This document shows positions 26,028 through 34,324 of a DNA stretch of 64,000 nt, one piece after another; the first letter of the stretch is position 1; the number at the start of each line of letters is the position of its first letter. Location: positions 496,001-560,000 of the forward strand of contig NZ_CP163520.1 of the NCBI RefSeq assembly GCF_041080675.1, given 5' to 3'. This stretch comes from Streptomyces sp. cg36. GTDB taxonomy: Bacteria; Actinomycetota; Actinomycetes; Streptomycetales; Streptomycetaceae. The notes beneath the pieces were generated by a model that worked only from the letters and a program-made list of their open reading frames with translations, ran no database searches and was not told the origin of the DNA. A program made the translations under genes and the position numbers.

Positions 26028-26798
26028 TCACAGCACCGTGAAGCCGCCGTCGACCACGAGCTCCGCGCCCGTGACGAAGGAGGCGCCGCCGCCCGCCAAG
26101 TACCGCACCGCGTCGGCGACTTCGTGCGGCTGGGCGGGCCGCCCCAGCGGCGTGCGGTCCGTCATGCCCCGGATGAAGTCCTGCGGGGCGGCCGCGGTCA
26201 TCGGGGTGGCGACGACACCGGGCGAGACGCAGTTGACCCGGATCGCCGACGGGGCCAGTTCGACGGCCGCGGCGCGGGTCATGGCCCGGACCGCGCCCTT
26301 GGCCGCGTGGTAGGCGAACGAGGCCCCGGAGCCGACCTGCCCGTAGACCGAGCCGACGTTGACGATGGCGCCGCCGCCCGCGGCCCGCAGACAGGGCGCG
26401 GCGGCCCGCATGCCCAGCCACACACCCCGCTGGCAGGTGCCGACCACCCGGTCCCACTCCTCGGGGGTGCAGCTCTCCACCCCGTGCAGGCCCAGCGTGC
26501 CCGCGTTGTTGACGAGCGTGTCGAGATGGCCGAAGCGGCGGCGCGCGAACCGGGTGACGCGCTGCCAGGAGTGCGGGTCGGTGACGTCCAGCGGATGACC
26601 GACGGCCTGGCCGGTGCCCGGCTCCCGGTTGAGCCGGGCCGCCGCCGCGCGGCAGGCGTCGCCGTCGAGGTCGGCCACCACCACGCCCATGCCCTGGTCG
26701 AGGAGGGCCCGGGTGACCGCCGCGCCGATCCCGCCGAGCGCCCCGGTCACCAGCGCCACGCGCGGCCCGGGGCGCGCCGGGCCCTGACGGGTGCTCAT
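26028..26798 (-). CDS. SDR-family oxidoreductase (FabG-like)
   Basis: A 256-residue classical short-chain dehydrogenase: cofactor motif ALVTGALGGIGAAV, NNAG (LVNNAGTLG), and the catalytic Ser (VNVGSVYGQVGS), Tyr and Lys (FAYHAAKGAV). It ends with GAELVVDGGFTVL. It would oxidise or reduce a hydroxyl/keto group. The ATG overlaps the stop of the upstream PPTase-like gene (ATGA). A second FabG lies in the same operon, so this one may act on a tailored intermediate. Confidence 0.92.
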   Translation of the reverse strand: MSTRQGPARPGPRVALVTGALGGIGAAVTRALLDQGMGVVVADLDGDACRAAAARLNREPGTGQAVGHPLDVTDPHSWQRVTRFARRRFGHLDTLVNNAGTLGLHGVESCTPEEWDRVVGTCQRGVWLGMRAAAPCLRAAGGGAIVNVGSVYGQVGSGASFAYHAAKGAVRAMTRAAAVELAPSAIRVNCVSPGVVATPMTAAAPQDFIRGMTDRTPLGRPAQPHEVADAVRYLAGGGASFVTGAELVVDGGFTVL

Positions 26799-27169
26799 GG
26801 CGCCGCCCACCAGGCGAGCGCGGCGGCGTACCCGCGGGCGTGGGTGAGCGAGACGCACGGGACGGCCGGGCCCGACTCCCGTACCCGCTCGGCGAGTCCG
26901 CCGCTCAGGTGCAGGCGGGGAGCGCCCCCGGCGGAGCGTCTGATCTCCATCTCCTGCCAGGGCGGCGGACCTGGCAGGGCGAGGAGTTCGGCCACGGCCT
27001 CCTTGGCGGTCCGGCGCGCGAGCAGATGCTCCTCGGCACGGGCCAGGCCCAGCGCGTACGCGCGCTCGTGCTCGGTCAGCCAGTGCGCCCAGCGCCCGTC
27101 CAGGCGGTCGGGCGCGTCGTGCGGTGCCGCGATCCTTACGACACCGCGGGGGCCCGGGTCGTGGCTCAT
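26795..27169 (-). CDS. AcpS-like 4'-phosphopantetheinyl transferase
   Basis: A 124-residue protein, AcpS-sized. Motifs fit the superfamily: WLTEHERAYALGLARAEEHLLARRTAKEAVAELLAL (Glu and the TAKEA Mg/CoA-binding segment) and VSLTHARGYAAALAWW (the SxSH-like motif). It would load phosphopantetheine on the operon's ACP. Both ends are coupled by 4-base overlaps to the KS-KS gene and the SDR gene. A second AcpS-like gene heads the operon. Confidence 0.85.
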   Translation of the reverse strand: MSHDPGPRGVVRIAAPHDAPDRLDGRWAHWLTEHERAYALGLARAEEHLLARRTAKEAVAELLALPGPPPWQEMEIRRSAGGAPRLHLSGGLAERVRESGPAVPCVSLTHARGYAAALAWWAAP

Positions 27170-29631
27170 GCCGCCTCCGCCGTCTCGGCGTCGGCGTCCC
27201 ACGGGGCCAGGACCAGCGAGGCGTAGGTGCCGCCCCAGTTCGCGGCGGTCAGGACGACGGCGCGGCCCCCGCCCGGCTCCCGGTGGTCCAGATAGGCGCC
27301 GACGCCGTCGAGGACGTCCGGCGCGGTGGGCGGCTCCGGGCTCCAGCCGGTGCGCAGGGTCTCCGTCGCGCACACGGCCGCCATCAGCGCGGACGTACTG
27401 GGCACATGGCCGGTGAAGGGGCTCAGGTTGGTCAGGCGGACGGTGCCCGGGGCCCACACCTGGGCGACGGCCGAGGCTTCGGCCCGGTCGATGGCGGCGC
27501 TGCCGCGCGCGTCCCCGAAGACCGTGCCGACCGCCGAGGACGGCATCCCGGCGTCGGCCAGCGCCCGGCGGAAGCTCTCCGCCCACGCGGTGCCCGACGG
27601 GTCGTTGCCCGCGACGCGGTAGCCGTCGCCGGTCAGGGCGTGGCCCTTGACCTCGGCGAGGATGGTGGCACCGCGCGCCAGCGCGTGCTCCAGGGACTCC
27701 ACCACCAGGGCGGTGCTTCCGGCGCCCAGGACGGCGCCGGTGGGGTCGGCGCTGTAGGGGCGCGGGCTGTCCTGGGCGAGCAGGCCGACCCGGTCGAAGC
27801 CGTAGTGCAGCAGCGGGGTGAGCTCGTCGGCGCTGACCGCGAGCATCACATCGGCCTCGCCGCGTCGGATGAGGTCGGCGGCGTAGCCGAGGCCGCTGAG
27901 GCCCGCCGCGCAACCGGTGGCGAGGGTGGACAGCGGGCCGCGCAACTGGAGGGCCAGACAGGCGTGTCCGGCCGCGGCGTTCATCACCGAGTTGGGGAAC
28001 AGCCGGGGGTTGACCCGGTCGGGCCCCTGCGTCCCGATCGTCTCGCTGAGCGCCTCCACGGTCTCCACCGGACCGCTGAACGTCCCGAAGACCATGCCGA
28101 TGCGCTCCGACTCGGCCTTGGTGATCCGCAGTCCGGCGTCGTCCAGCGCGAGACGGCTGGCGGCCAGGGTGAGCAGGCCGATCTGGTCGAGGCGGCGGGC
28201 GTAGGCGCGGTCCACATGGCGCCGGCAGTCGGCGGTGTCGACCTCGGCGGCGAGCGAGCTGCGCGAGCGGCTCAGATCGGTGCGCCGGGCCGGGCCGACC
28301 CCGCTGCGGCCCGCGCGCAGCGCGTCCAGGAACACCTGGCGGCCGCTGCCGATGGAGGTGACCGGGCCCGCGCCGGTGATCACCACGCGGTGGGCGGCGC
28401 CCCGGGGAGGCTCGGCGGGGCCGCGGCCCAGGACCAGCGAGCAGTTGTTGCCGCCGAAGGCGAAGGAGTTGGAGACGACGACGTTGAGCTCCTGCGGGCG
28501 CGACCGGTTGGGCACGATGTCGCGGCCGGTCGAGGCGCCCTCGTCCACGTTCACCGTCGGGGGGAGCACTCCGTCGCGCAGGGCCATCACACAGGTGGCC
28601 GCCTCCATCGCGCCCGCGGCGCCCAGCATGTGCCCGACCTGGGACTTGGTGCTGCTCATCGGGGCGGCCCGCAGGCCCTGGAAGAGGGCGTCCACGGCCT
28701 TGGTCTCGGCGCTGTCGTTGGTCGGCGTGCCGGTCCCGTGGCCGTTGACGTAGTCGACCTGCGCGGGCCCGAGGCCCGCTTGGGCGAGCCCGGCGCGCAT
28801 GGCCCGGCCCGCGCCCGCGCCCGCCGGGTCGGGGGCGGTGGCGTGATAGGCGTCGCTGGTGAGCGCGTACCCGAGGACGTGGCTGAGGATGTCGGCGCCG
28901 CGACGGCGGGCGAACGACTCCGACTCCAGGACCAGGATCGCCGCGCCCTCCCCGAGGTTCAGCCCGGTGCTGCGCGAATACGGGGCGCACGGCTCGGGGT
29001 CGAGGGCGTTGAGGCTGTCGAACCCGGCCAGCGACAGGATGTCCAGGACGTCCACCCCACCGGCGATCATGACGTCGGCGCGGCCCTCCCGGATCGCGTC
29101 GGCGGCGAACCCGATGGAGTTCGACCCCGCGGCACAGGCGTTGGAGATCACCACCTTGGGGCCCTTGAACTGGAAGGCGACGCTCAGGGCGTCGGCCGAC
29201 GTGTAGAGCGGATAGTGGAACAGCAGGTCCGCGCGGGGCGCCTGGGGGCCGCCGCGCAGCAGCTCCCAGTGGAACCGCTCCCCGCGGTCCAGACCGCCGA
29301 CGGAGGTGCCGACGGCCACGCCCATGCGGTACGGGTCGATGCCGTCCTCGGGCAGCCGGGCGGCGGCGACCGCCTCGTCGGCGGCGGTGAGCGCCAGCGA
29401 GGTGGCGCGGTCGGTACGGCCGCGCAGCCGCGGGTGGGCGGCGGGCACGGCCGACACCTCGCCCGCGTACTGGCAGCTGAGCGCCGACACGTCGAGCCGC
29501 TGGGTCCGGGCGATGCCGCTCTCTCCGGCGCGGATGCCGCGCCACACCTGCTGGGCGCCGTCACCGAGTGCGCAGCTCAGACCTATGCCGGTGATGACGA
29601 CGCCTTCCAGGCGGCGGTCGCTGAAGCTCAT
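27166..29631 (-). CDS. Fused double beta-ketoacyl synthase (KS plus KS/chain-length-factor-like)
   Basis: An 821-residue protein with AAGGAG before the ATG at 29631. The first KS (residues about 8-405) is complete: Cys166 (SNACAAGS), His298 (NGHGTGTPT), Lys329 and His334 (KSQVGHMLGAAG). The second (about 413-810) keeps Cys574 (ATGCAAGLSG) and His742 (TGHVPST), but the first catalytic His block is GDARGS (706-711) instead of HGTGT and the Lys motif is lost. That makes it look like a chain-length-factor partner fused to its KS; a classic CLF has Gln at the Cys position, which this does not. It would condense malonyl-ACP units in a discrete assembly line. Confidence 0.92.
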   Translation of the reverse strand: MSFSDRRLEGVVITGIGLSCALGDGAQQVWRGIRAGESGIARTQRLDVSALSCQYAGEVSAVPAAHPRLRGRTDRATSLALTAADEAVAAARLPEDGIDPYRMGVAVGTSVGGLDRGERFHWELLRGGPQAPRADLLFHYPLYTSADALSVAFQFKGPKVVISNACAAGSNSIGFAADAIREGRADVMIAGGVDVLDILSLAGFDSLNALDPEPCAPYSRSTGLNLGEGAAILVLESESFARRRGADILSHVLGYALTSDAYHATAPDPAGAGAGRAMRAGLAQAGLGPAQVDYVNGHGTGTPTNDSAETKAVDALFQGLRAAPMSSTKSQVGHMLGAAGAMEAATCVMALRDGVLPPTVNVDEGASTGRDIVPNRSRPQELNVVVSNSFAFGGNNCSLVLGRGPAEPPRGAAHRVVITGAGPVTSIGSGRQVFLDALRAGRSGVGPARRTDLSRSRSSLAAEVDTADCRRHVDRAYARRLDQIGLLTLAASRLALDDAGLRITKAESERIGMVFGTFSGPVETVEALSETIGTQGPDRVNPRLFPNSVMNAAAGHACLALQLRGPLSTLATGCAAGLSGLGYAADLIRRGEADVMLAVSADELTPLLHYGFDRVGLLAQDSPRPYSADPTGAVLGAGSTALVVESLEHALARGATILAEVKGHALTGDGYRVAGNDPSGTAWAESFRRALADAGMPSSAVGTVFGDARGSAAIDRAEASAVAQVWAPGTVRLTNLSPFTGHVPSTSALMAAVCATETLRTGWSPEPPTAPDVLDGVGAYLDHREPGGGRAVVLTAANWGGTYASLVLAPWDADAETAEAA

Positions 29632-29670
29632 GTCTTCTCCTTGGGGCAGTGGCCCGGGGGCCGGAGCGGG

Positions 29671-29695
29671 GCGGGGCGGGCGGCGCCCGCCCCGC
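29671..29695 (-). terminator. Hairpin inside the operon between the GcvT-like and KS-KS genes
   Basis: An 11-bp GC-only stem with a 3-base loop in the 72-base gap between two operon genes. It may be an attenuator or transcript-processing element. Function is uncertain. Confidence 0.35.
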
Positions 29696-29703
29696 GGGGC
29701 CGG

Positions 29704-30702
29704 TCAGTCCAGCGCCACGTCGAGGCTGGTGGCGGTGAGGAAGGGGGCGGACACGGTGCGGACCGGCGAGCCGGTGGCGGCGAGGGCGAAGTCCTGGCCG
29801 GAGGCGGCGACGGCCGCGTCCACCTGGCCGGTGCCGATGATGCGGTCCAGGCGCGGCGAGTAGACGGCGTGGGTGACGGTGCCCACCGTCGCGTCGCTGA
29901 CGGTGAGGTCCGTACCGGGCGCGGGCGGCTGGGCGAGCCCTTCGCCCGCCACCCAGCACACCGGCCGGCGCGTGCGGGCCGCCGCCCCCACGGGCTCCTT
30001 GCCGGGCTCGATCATCCACTGGAGGCCCAGGTCGGAGGCGGTGACCCCGTCGGCGGGTGCTTCGTGCTCCACGCTGGCGAAGCGGACCTCCATGCGGCAG
30101 ACGTCCACCGCCTCCTTGCCGCACTCGACGGCTCCCTGCGCCAGGAGCTCCGCCCGCAGGGCCGGGCCCGCGCCCGCCGGGGCGAAGAACTTGTAGCCGT
30201 ACTCACCGGTCACGCCGCTGCGCGAGACCACCACCTGACGGCCCTCGTGCTCGACGGTGACGAAGCTGCGGTAGCCCATCGACGCGATGGGGAAGGGCAG
30301 GTACTTCTGGGCGATGCGGAACGAGGAGGGGCCCTCCACCGCGAGGACGTCATGGGCCCCGCGCACGTCCTCCACCGTCGCCCCGGACCGTTCACCGCCC
30401 CGTGCGAGCAGATGCGCGGTGGCCTCCTCGGCCTGGGCGGGCCAGATCTCCACCAGGTAGTGGGTGGCGTGGCAGTGGATGAGGACTTCGCAGATCAGCG
30501 TGGTGTCCTCGCGCAGGAGCAGCGCGGGCATGCTCTGGCCCTCGAGCAGGAACTCGACGCTGCGGGTGCCGACGGCGCCCAGGAAGGCGGCGGCCTCGGG
30601 GCCCGACACCCTGACGAGGCCGATGCCGCTGTAGTCGAGGAGGCCGGACGCCTCGCGCAGCGCGGTGTACTCGGTCCGGGGGTCGGTGTGGACGGTCTTC
30701 AT
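29704..30702 (-). CDS. GcvT-like aminomethyltransferase-family protein in a fatty-acid-like operon
   Basis: A 332-residue protein with CAGGAG before the ATG at 30702. It has the GcvT/YgfZ folate-binding pattern: DPRTEYTALREASGLLDYSGIGLVRVSGPEAAAFL at the N-terminus, VLAVEGPSSFRIAQKYL, and VVSRSGVTGEYGYKFFAP, the GYTGExGYE-like segment. GcvT-family enzymes handle C1 units on tetrahydrofolate, but relatives demethylate or act as structural proteins. It sits between the fabZ-like and KS-KS genes, so a role in product formation is likely though its reaction is unknown. Confidence 0.82.
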   Translation of the reverse strand: MKTVHTDPRTEYTALREASGLLDYSGIGLVRVSGPEAAAFLGAVGTRSVEFLLEGQSMPALLLREDTTLICEVLIHCHATHYLVEIWPAQAEEATAHLLARGGERSGATVEDVRGAHDVLAVEGPSSFRIAQKYLPFPIASMGYRSFVTVEHEGRQVVVSRSGVTGEYGYKFFAPAGAGPALRAELLAQGAVECGKEAVDVCRMEVRFASVEHEAPADGVTASDLGLQWMIEPGKEPVGAAARTRRPVCWVAGEGLAQPPAPGTDLTVSDATVGTVTHAVYSPRLDRIIGTGQVDAAVAASGQDFALAATGSPVRTVSAPFLTATSLDVALD

Positions 30703-30776
30703 GGTCTCTCCTGAACAGTGGGGTGGCACCGGGGAAGCGGGGTGCGGGACGTCGTGGGGCGAGGGCCCGGCGGGTG

Positions 30777-31268
30777 TCAGGCGTCGCGTTCGGTGACGGT
30801 CAGCCGCACGGTGAGGACGGTGTCCCGGCCGACCGACGCCTGGCCGGTGACCGAGATGAGGCCGCCGAGGCGGGGACCGCTCTGCAGGCGGAAGACCACC
30901 TGGTCGCCGGGGACCACCGGTTTGAGGAACTTGGCCTGGCGGATCTCGGCGAGGTAGCCGACCCGGTCGGCGACGTCGGCGACGACCTCGCCCGTCGCGC
31001 GGAGCGCCCCCGCCGTGCCGTACACGACGGCGGCGAGCTGGGCGACGCACTCCACGAGCAGGACACCGGGGTAGATCATGCGGCCGGGGAAGTGTCCGGC
31101 CAGGACGGAGTCGGACGAGGTGATGTTCTTGATCGCCTCGGCGCCGACCCCCGGCTCCAGCGCGGTGACGCGGTCGAGCAGGAAGAACGGGTGGCGGTGG
31201 GGCAGCAGTCGGGCGATGTCGTCGGCGGTGAGCACCGCGTCGGGCGCCGGGGTGAGGGGGGTGCTCAT
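30777..31268 (-). CDS. FabZ-type 3-hydroxyacyl-ACP dehydratase
   Basis: A 163-residue hotdog-fold protein. LLPHRHPFFLLDRV and the catalytic helix region AGHFPGRMIYPGVLLVECVAQLAAV carry the FabZ His and Glu. It dehydrates beta-hydroxyacyl-ACP to trans-2-enoyl-ACP. The ATG overlaps the ACP stop codon (ATGA), so it is coupled to the ACP. No enoyl reductase is seen nearby, so double bonds could be retained in the product. Confidence 0.93.
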   Translation of the reverse strand: MSTPLTPAPDAVLTADDIARLLPHRHPFFLLDRVTALEPGVGAEAIKNITSSDSVLAGHFPGRMIYPGVLLVECVAQLAAVVYGTAGALRATGEVVADVADRVGYLAEIRQAKFLKPVVPGDQVVFRLQSGPRLGGLISVTGQASVGRDTVLTVRLTVTERDA

Positions 31269-31552
31269 GCCCGGCCCGCCTCGATGTGGTCGAGCAGCCG
31301 GTTCAGCGAGAGCAGGCTGTGGGTGTCGTCGTCGGTGATCACGACGCCGAAGGTGTCCTCGACCGCCATCGCGAGCTCCAGGGTGTCGATGGAGTCGAGC
31401 TCCAGCCCCCGGCCGAACAGCGGCTGGTCGTCGCCGATGCCCGCCGGGTCGACGTCGAGCGCGAGCCGGTCGACCAGCAGGGTCTTGACCTCCAGCGCGA
31501 GCTCCTGGCGCCGGGTGGCGCGGTGGGTGGCTTCTTCGAGGGACATGACCAT
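31265..31552 (-). CDS. Acyl carrier protein
   Basis: A 95-residue acidic protein from the ATG at 31552 (AAGGAG upstream). The phosphopantetheine site is Ser54 in GLELDSIDTLELAMAVE, a DSID variant of DSLD. The protein is slightly longer at the N-terminus than primary-metabolism ACPs. It would carry the growing chain for the KS-KS, FabG and FabZ proteins of the same operon. Confidence 0.93.
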   Translation of the reverse strand: MVMSLEEATHRATRRQELALEVKTLLVDRLALDVDPAGIGDDQPLFGRGLELDSIDTLELAMAVEDTFGVVITDDDTHSLLSLNRLLDHIEAGRA

Positions 31553-31701
31553 GGGGTGCTCCTTGAGCGGGTGAGGGGGTGGGGGTTGTGGAGGGGGCGG
31601 AACAAAGGGACTGGGGGCGGCGGCCGTTGGGGAGGCCGCCGGTGCGACGGCCCGCGCGGGCGGCCGGGCCGTTCGGGGGACCGGGCGGGCACCGGGCCGC
31701 C

Positions 31702-32448
31702 TCAGCTGATGAGGCCGCCGTCGACAACGAGCGAGGTGCCGGTGATGTACGCCGCGCCGTCGCCGAGCAGGAACCGCACCGCCGCGCTCACTTCCTCGGG
31801 GCGGCCGATGCGGCCCAGCGGCACCTGGCGCAGGTTCTCGTCCAGCCGCCCCGCGGGCATCTGCCGGGTCATCGCGGTGTCGACGAACCCGGGCACCACG
31901 GCGTTGACGCGGACTCCGTAGCCGCCGAGCTCCTTGGCCATCGCCTTGACCATGGCGAGGGCGCCCGCCTTCGACGCGGCGTAATTGGCCTGGCCCGCGG
32001 GCGGGTTGACCGCGCTGGTGGAGCCGACGGTGACGATGGAGCCCCGCCGCTTGCCGGCCATCATCCGGCCGGCCGCGCGGCAGCACAGGAACGCGCCGGT
32101 CAGATTGGTCTCGATGACCTTGTTCCACTTGGCGTCGCCCATCATCACGGCGTAGCCGTCCTGGGTGACGCCCGCGTTGTTGACCAGCATGTCCAGCCGG
32201 CCGTGGCGTTCGCGCAGATGCCGGAACATCCGGTCGACGTCCTCGGGCCGGGCGATGTCCGCGCGCAGCAGCTCGGCGTCCGGCCGGACCGCGCGTACCG
32301 CGGCCAGTGCCTCCTCGGCCTGATCGGGGTTGCCTCGGTGGTTGAGGACGACGGTGGCTCCCGCACGGGCGAGGTCCGTCGCGACGGCGAGCCCGATGCC
32401 CTTGGTGGCGCCGGTGACCAGCGCGATGCGTCCTTCGAATTCGGTCAC
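31702..32448 (-). CDS. FabG-type 3-oxoacyl-ACP reductase
   Basis: A 248-residue SDR from a GTG start at 32448 (GAAGGA upstream; the GTG overlaps the FabD stop). Motifs: ALVTGATKGIGLAVA, LVNNAGVTQDGYAVMM (a FabG hallmark), the catalytic Ser in VTVGSTSAVNP, YAASKAGALAM with Tyr and Lys, and the end YITGTSLVVDGGL. It reduces beta-ketoacyl-ACP with NADPH. A gap of about 150 bases without a gene separates it from the ACP. Confidence 0.94.
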   Translation of the reverse strand: MTEFEGRIALVTGATKGIGLAVATDLARAGATVVLNHRGNPDQAEEALAAVRAVRPDAELLRADIARPEDVDRMFRHLRERHGRLDMLVNNAGVTQDGYAVMMGDAKWNKVIETNLTGAFLCCRAAGRMMAGKRRGSIVTVGSTSAVNPPAGQANYAASKAGALAMVKAMAKELGGYGVRVNAVVPGFVDTAMTRQMPAGRLDENLRQVPLGRIGRPEEVSAAVRFLLGDGAAYITGTSLVVDGGLIS

Positions 32449-33470
32449 GGGGATTCCTTCACTGCTGCGGTGCCGGGCACGCCCGGGGTGGGCGCGCCGG
32501 GGGTGTACGGGGGCGGGGCGGAGCCGTGCGCCACGGCGGCCCGGACGTCGGCGTTCTCGCGCAGGGCGTCGTGCACGCCGAGGTGTCTGGCGCCGCGTGC
32601 CGTCTCGCGGCCGAGACCGGTGAGGACCCGCCCGGGTCCGGCCTCGATGAAGAGGCCGACCCCGAGCGTCCTCAGCGTCGCCACGGTCCGCTGCCACCGG
32701 ACGGGCCGCAGCATCTGCCACAGCAGTTCGTCGCGGTACTCGTCGATGTCGTCCACGGGCAGGCCGGTGGTGCTGGAGACGAGGGGGACGCCCGGGGTGT
32801 CCAGCGGGACCGTGGCGAGCTTCGCGGCGAGGGCGGGCAGCGCCCACGCCATCAGGGGCGAGTGGTAGGCGCCGCCCACCGGCAGCTCCCGCGCCCGCAG
32901 CGCCCCGGCCTCCCGGGCCTGCTCGATGACGTGGCGCACGGCGCCGGTGGTGCCCGAAACGACCGTCTGGCGCGCGGAGTTCGCGTTGGCCACCATCACC
33001 AGCCCGGTGTCGTCGCTGGCCAGGCGGCACAGACCGCGCACGAGATCCACCGGTAGCCCGACGACGGCCGCCATGGACCCCTGGGAGCGCCGGGCCGCGG
33101 CCCGCATGGCGCGTCCCCGGCAGGAGACGAGGCCGAGCGCGGTGTCGAGGCCGAGGCTGCCCGCCGCGTACAGGGCGGTGAACTCGCCCAGGCTGTGGCC
33201 GGCCACATAGGCGGGGTGCCGGCCCCGGGCCCGCAGATGCGCCAGGGCCGCCGCCGACCAGGTGAAGACCAGGACCTGGGCGACCTCCGGGTCGGCGAGC
33301 TGCCGCGCGTCGGCCGTGGCCATGAGCCGGGCCACCGGCAGTTCGGTGACCTCCTCGGCGCGGGCCACCACTTCCTCGCCCTCGGGCCCGAACGGCCGCA
33401 GGTCGCGGCCCATTCCGGGGAACTGGCTGCCCTGGCCGGGGAAGACGAATGCGGTCCGCTCGCCGGTCAT
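32445..33470 (-). CDS. FabD-type malonyl-CoA:ACP acyltransferase
   Basis: A 341-residue enzyme: AFVFPGQGSQFPGMGRDL at the N-terminus, catalytic serine in VAGHSLGEFTALYAAG, and the active-site His in GGAYHSPLMAWA. It transfers malonyl from CoA to the ACP. The C-terminal 20-25 residues are a Pro/Gly/Thr-rich tail. Both ends are coupled by 4-base overlaps to the AcpS-like gene and fabG. A dedicated FabD suggests the line does not rely only on the primary one. Confidence 0.94.
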   Translation of the reverse strand: MTGERTAFVFPGQGSQFPGMGRDLRPFGPEGEEVVARAEEVTELPVARLMATADARQLADPEVAQVLVFTWSAAALAHLRARGRHPAYVAGHSLGEFTALYAAGSLGLDTALGLVSCRGRAMRAAARRSQGSMAAVVGLPVDLVRGLCRLASDDTGLVMVANANSARQTVVSGTTGAVRHVIEQAREAGALRARELPVGGAYHSPLMAWALPALAAKLATVPLDTPGVPLVSSTTGLPVDDIDEYRDELLWQMLRPVRWQRTVATLRTLGVGLFIEAGPGRVLTGLGRETARGARHLGVHDALRENADVRAAVAHGSAPPPYTPGAPTPGVPGTAAVKESP

Positions 33471-33922
33471 GACGGGCCGCCTTCGCGCTGCTCGCGGGGG
33501 CGGGCGACGGCCCAGGCGGCGCTCATGCCGTCGCCCAGGTCCTGCGCGCCGCCGACCATCTCCACCTCGTGGCGCCGCGCCCACCGGCCGAGTTCACCGT
33601 GCAGACGTACGGGCCAGGGCCGTCCCGCCGGGGTGACGTCGACCTGGATGTCCTTGAGGCAGGCGCCCGGCGGCAGTCCGCCTACGGCCTTGACGACGCC
33701 TTCCTTCACCCCGAACGCCTGCGCCAGCAGCCGCCCGGAGGTCGTGGCCGCGTCCGCCGCGCGGTCGGCGCCGCGCCGTTCGGCCAGGCTGAAGACGCGT
33801 TGCAGGAGTTCGCCCTTGGTCCGGGCGACCGCCAGGTCCCAGCGGCACTGGTCCACCAGATCGATACCCGCCGAATGAACGTCCGAGGGAATCGCGGCAC
33901 GAAGCATCTCTGATTTGTCCAT
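33467..33922 (-). CDS. AcpS-superfamily protein, first gene of the operon, with a weak C-terminal motif
   Basis: About 151 residues if started at the ATG at 33922; a GTG at 33943 is the alternative and neither has a strong ribosome-binding site. AcpS features are visible: SAGIDLVDQCRWDLAVAR, LQRVFSLAERR, LLAQAFGVKEGVVKAVGG and DIQVDVTPAGRPWPVRLHG. The late SxSH-like motif is not recognisable (VGGAQDLGDGMSAAWAVA), unlike the second AcpS-like protein at 26795. It may be active, specialised, or partnered with that protein. Confidence 0.8.
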   Translation of the reverse strand: MDKSEMLRAAIPSDVHSAGIDLVDQCRWDLAVARTKGELLQRVFSLAERRGADRAADAATTSGRLLAQAFGVKEGVVKAVGGLPPGACLKDIQVDVTPAGRPWPVRLHGELGRWARRHEVEMVGGAQDLGDGMSAAWAVARPREQREGGPS

Positions 33923-33995
33923 CGGGAAATCCCGTCGCTGCACGATGGTCGGAATGGGTGCGGAAATTGCGTTCCACGCATTCCCGCTGACCAGA

Positions 33996-34025
33996 AAGCT
34001 AGATTCCGGAGGAGTGGCGTGTCAA
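33996..34025 (-). promoter_or_regulatory. Promoter of the fatty-acid-like operon
   Basis: Read on the minus strand: TTGACA (34025-34020), an 18-base spacer, TAGCTT (34001-33996). This is a good housekeeping-type promoter about 75 bases before the first gene of the operon. Confidence 0.6.
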
Positions 34026-34031
34026 CGGCCA

Positions 34032-34070
34032 TGAAAGCTTTCAACACTGCTCTGACCTGCATTGAAAGCA
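34032..34070. promoter_or_regulatory. Operator-like TGAAAGC repeats between the divergent operons
   Basis: TGAAAGCTTTCA (34032-34043) is a perfect 12-base palindrome. TGAAAGC recurs at 34063 (31 bases on, about three helical turns), and AGAAAGCT occurs at 33993-34000 inside the -10 region of the minus-strand promoter. The arrangement suits a dimeric regulator controlling both operons. Confidence 0.45.
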
Positions 34071-34166
34071 CTCTTTTGCCGGGCTGTAAGACATGCAAGA
34101 AATGCGCAAGATTCAGCAGCTCAGCGTTGCAGGGCGGGACCCGCAGTAATTCCCCGAATTCACCTG

Positions 34167-34196
34167 TTGACTCGCTCGATCGCCCATGCCTAATCT
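34167..34196 (+). promoter_or_regulatory. Promoter of the plus-strand tailoring operon
   Basis: TTGACT (34167-34172), an 18-base spacer, TAATCT (34191-34196): a good housekeeping-type promoter about 130 bases before the thioesterase start. Confidence 0.6.
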
Positions 34197-34324
34197 GCGG
34201 ATGCCGCCGCGGATCCATCGTCCGCGATGCACTGCCCGTCGAGGAACGCGATTCTCTCCGGGCCTTTCGCAGCTTTATTGCGATCCAAGACTCCATGACT
34301 CCAAGACGAAGAAATGAGGCCAGC

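Noticed and set aside
24093..34025. Classification as a classical aryl polyene cluster
   Set aside because: No ammonia lyase, no aryl starter ligase in the operon, and KS and CLF are fused; only the general gene set is similar.
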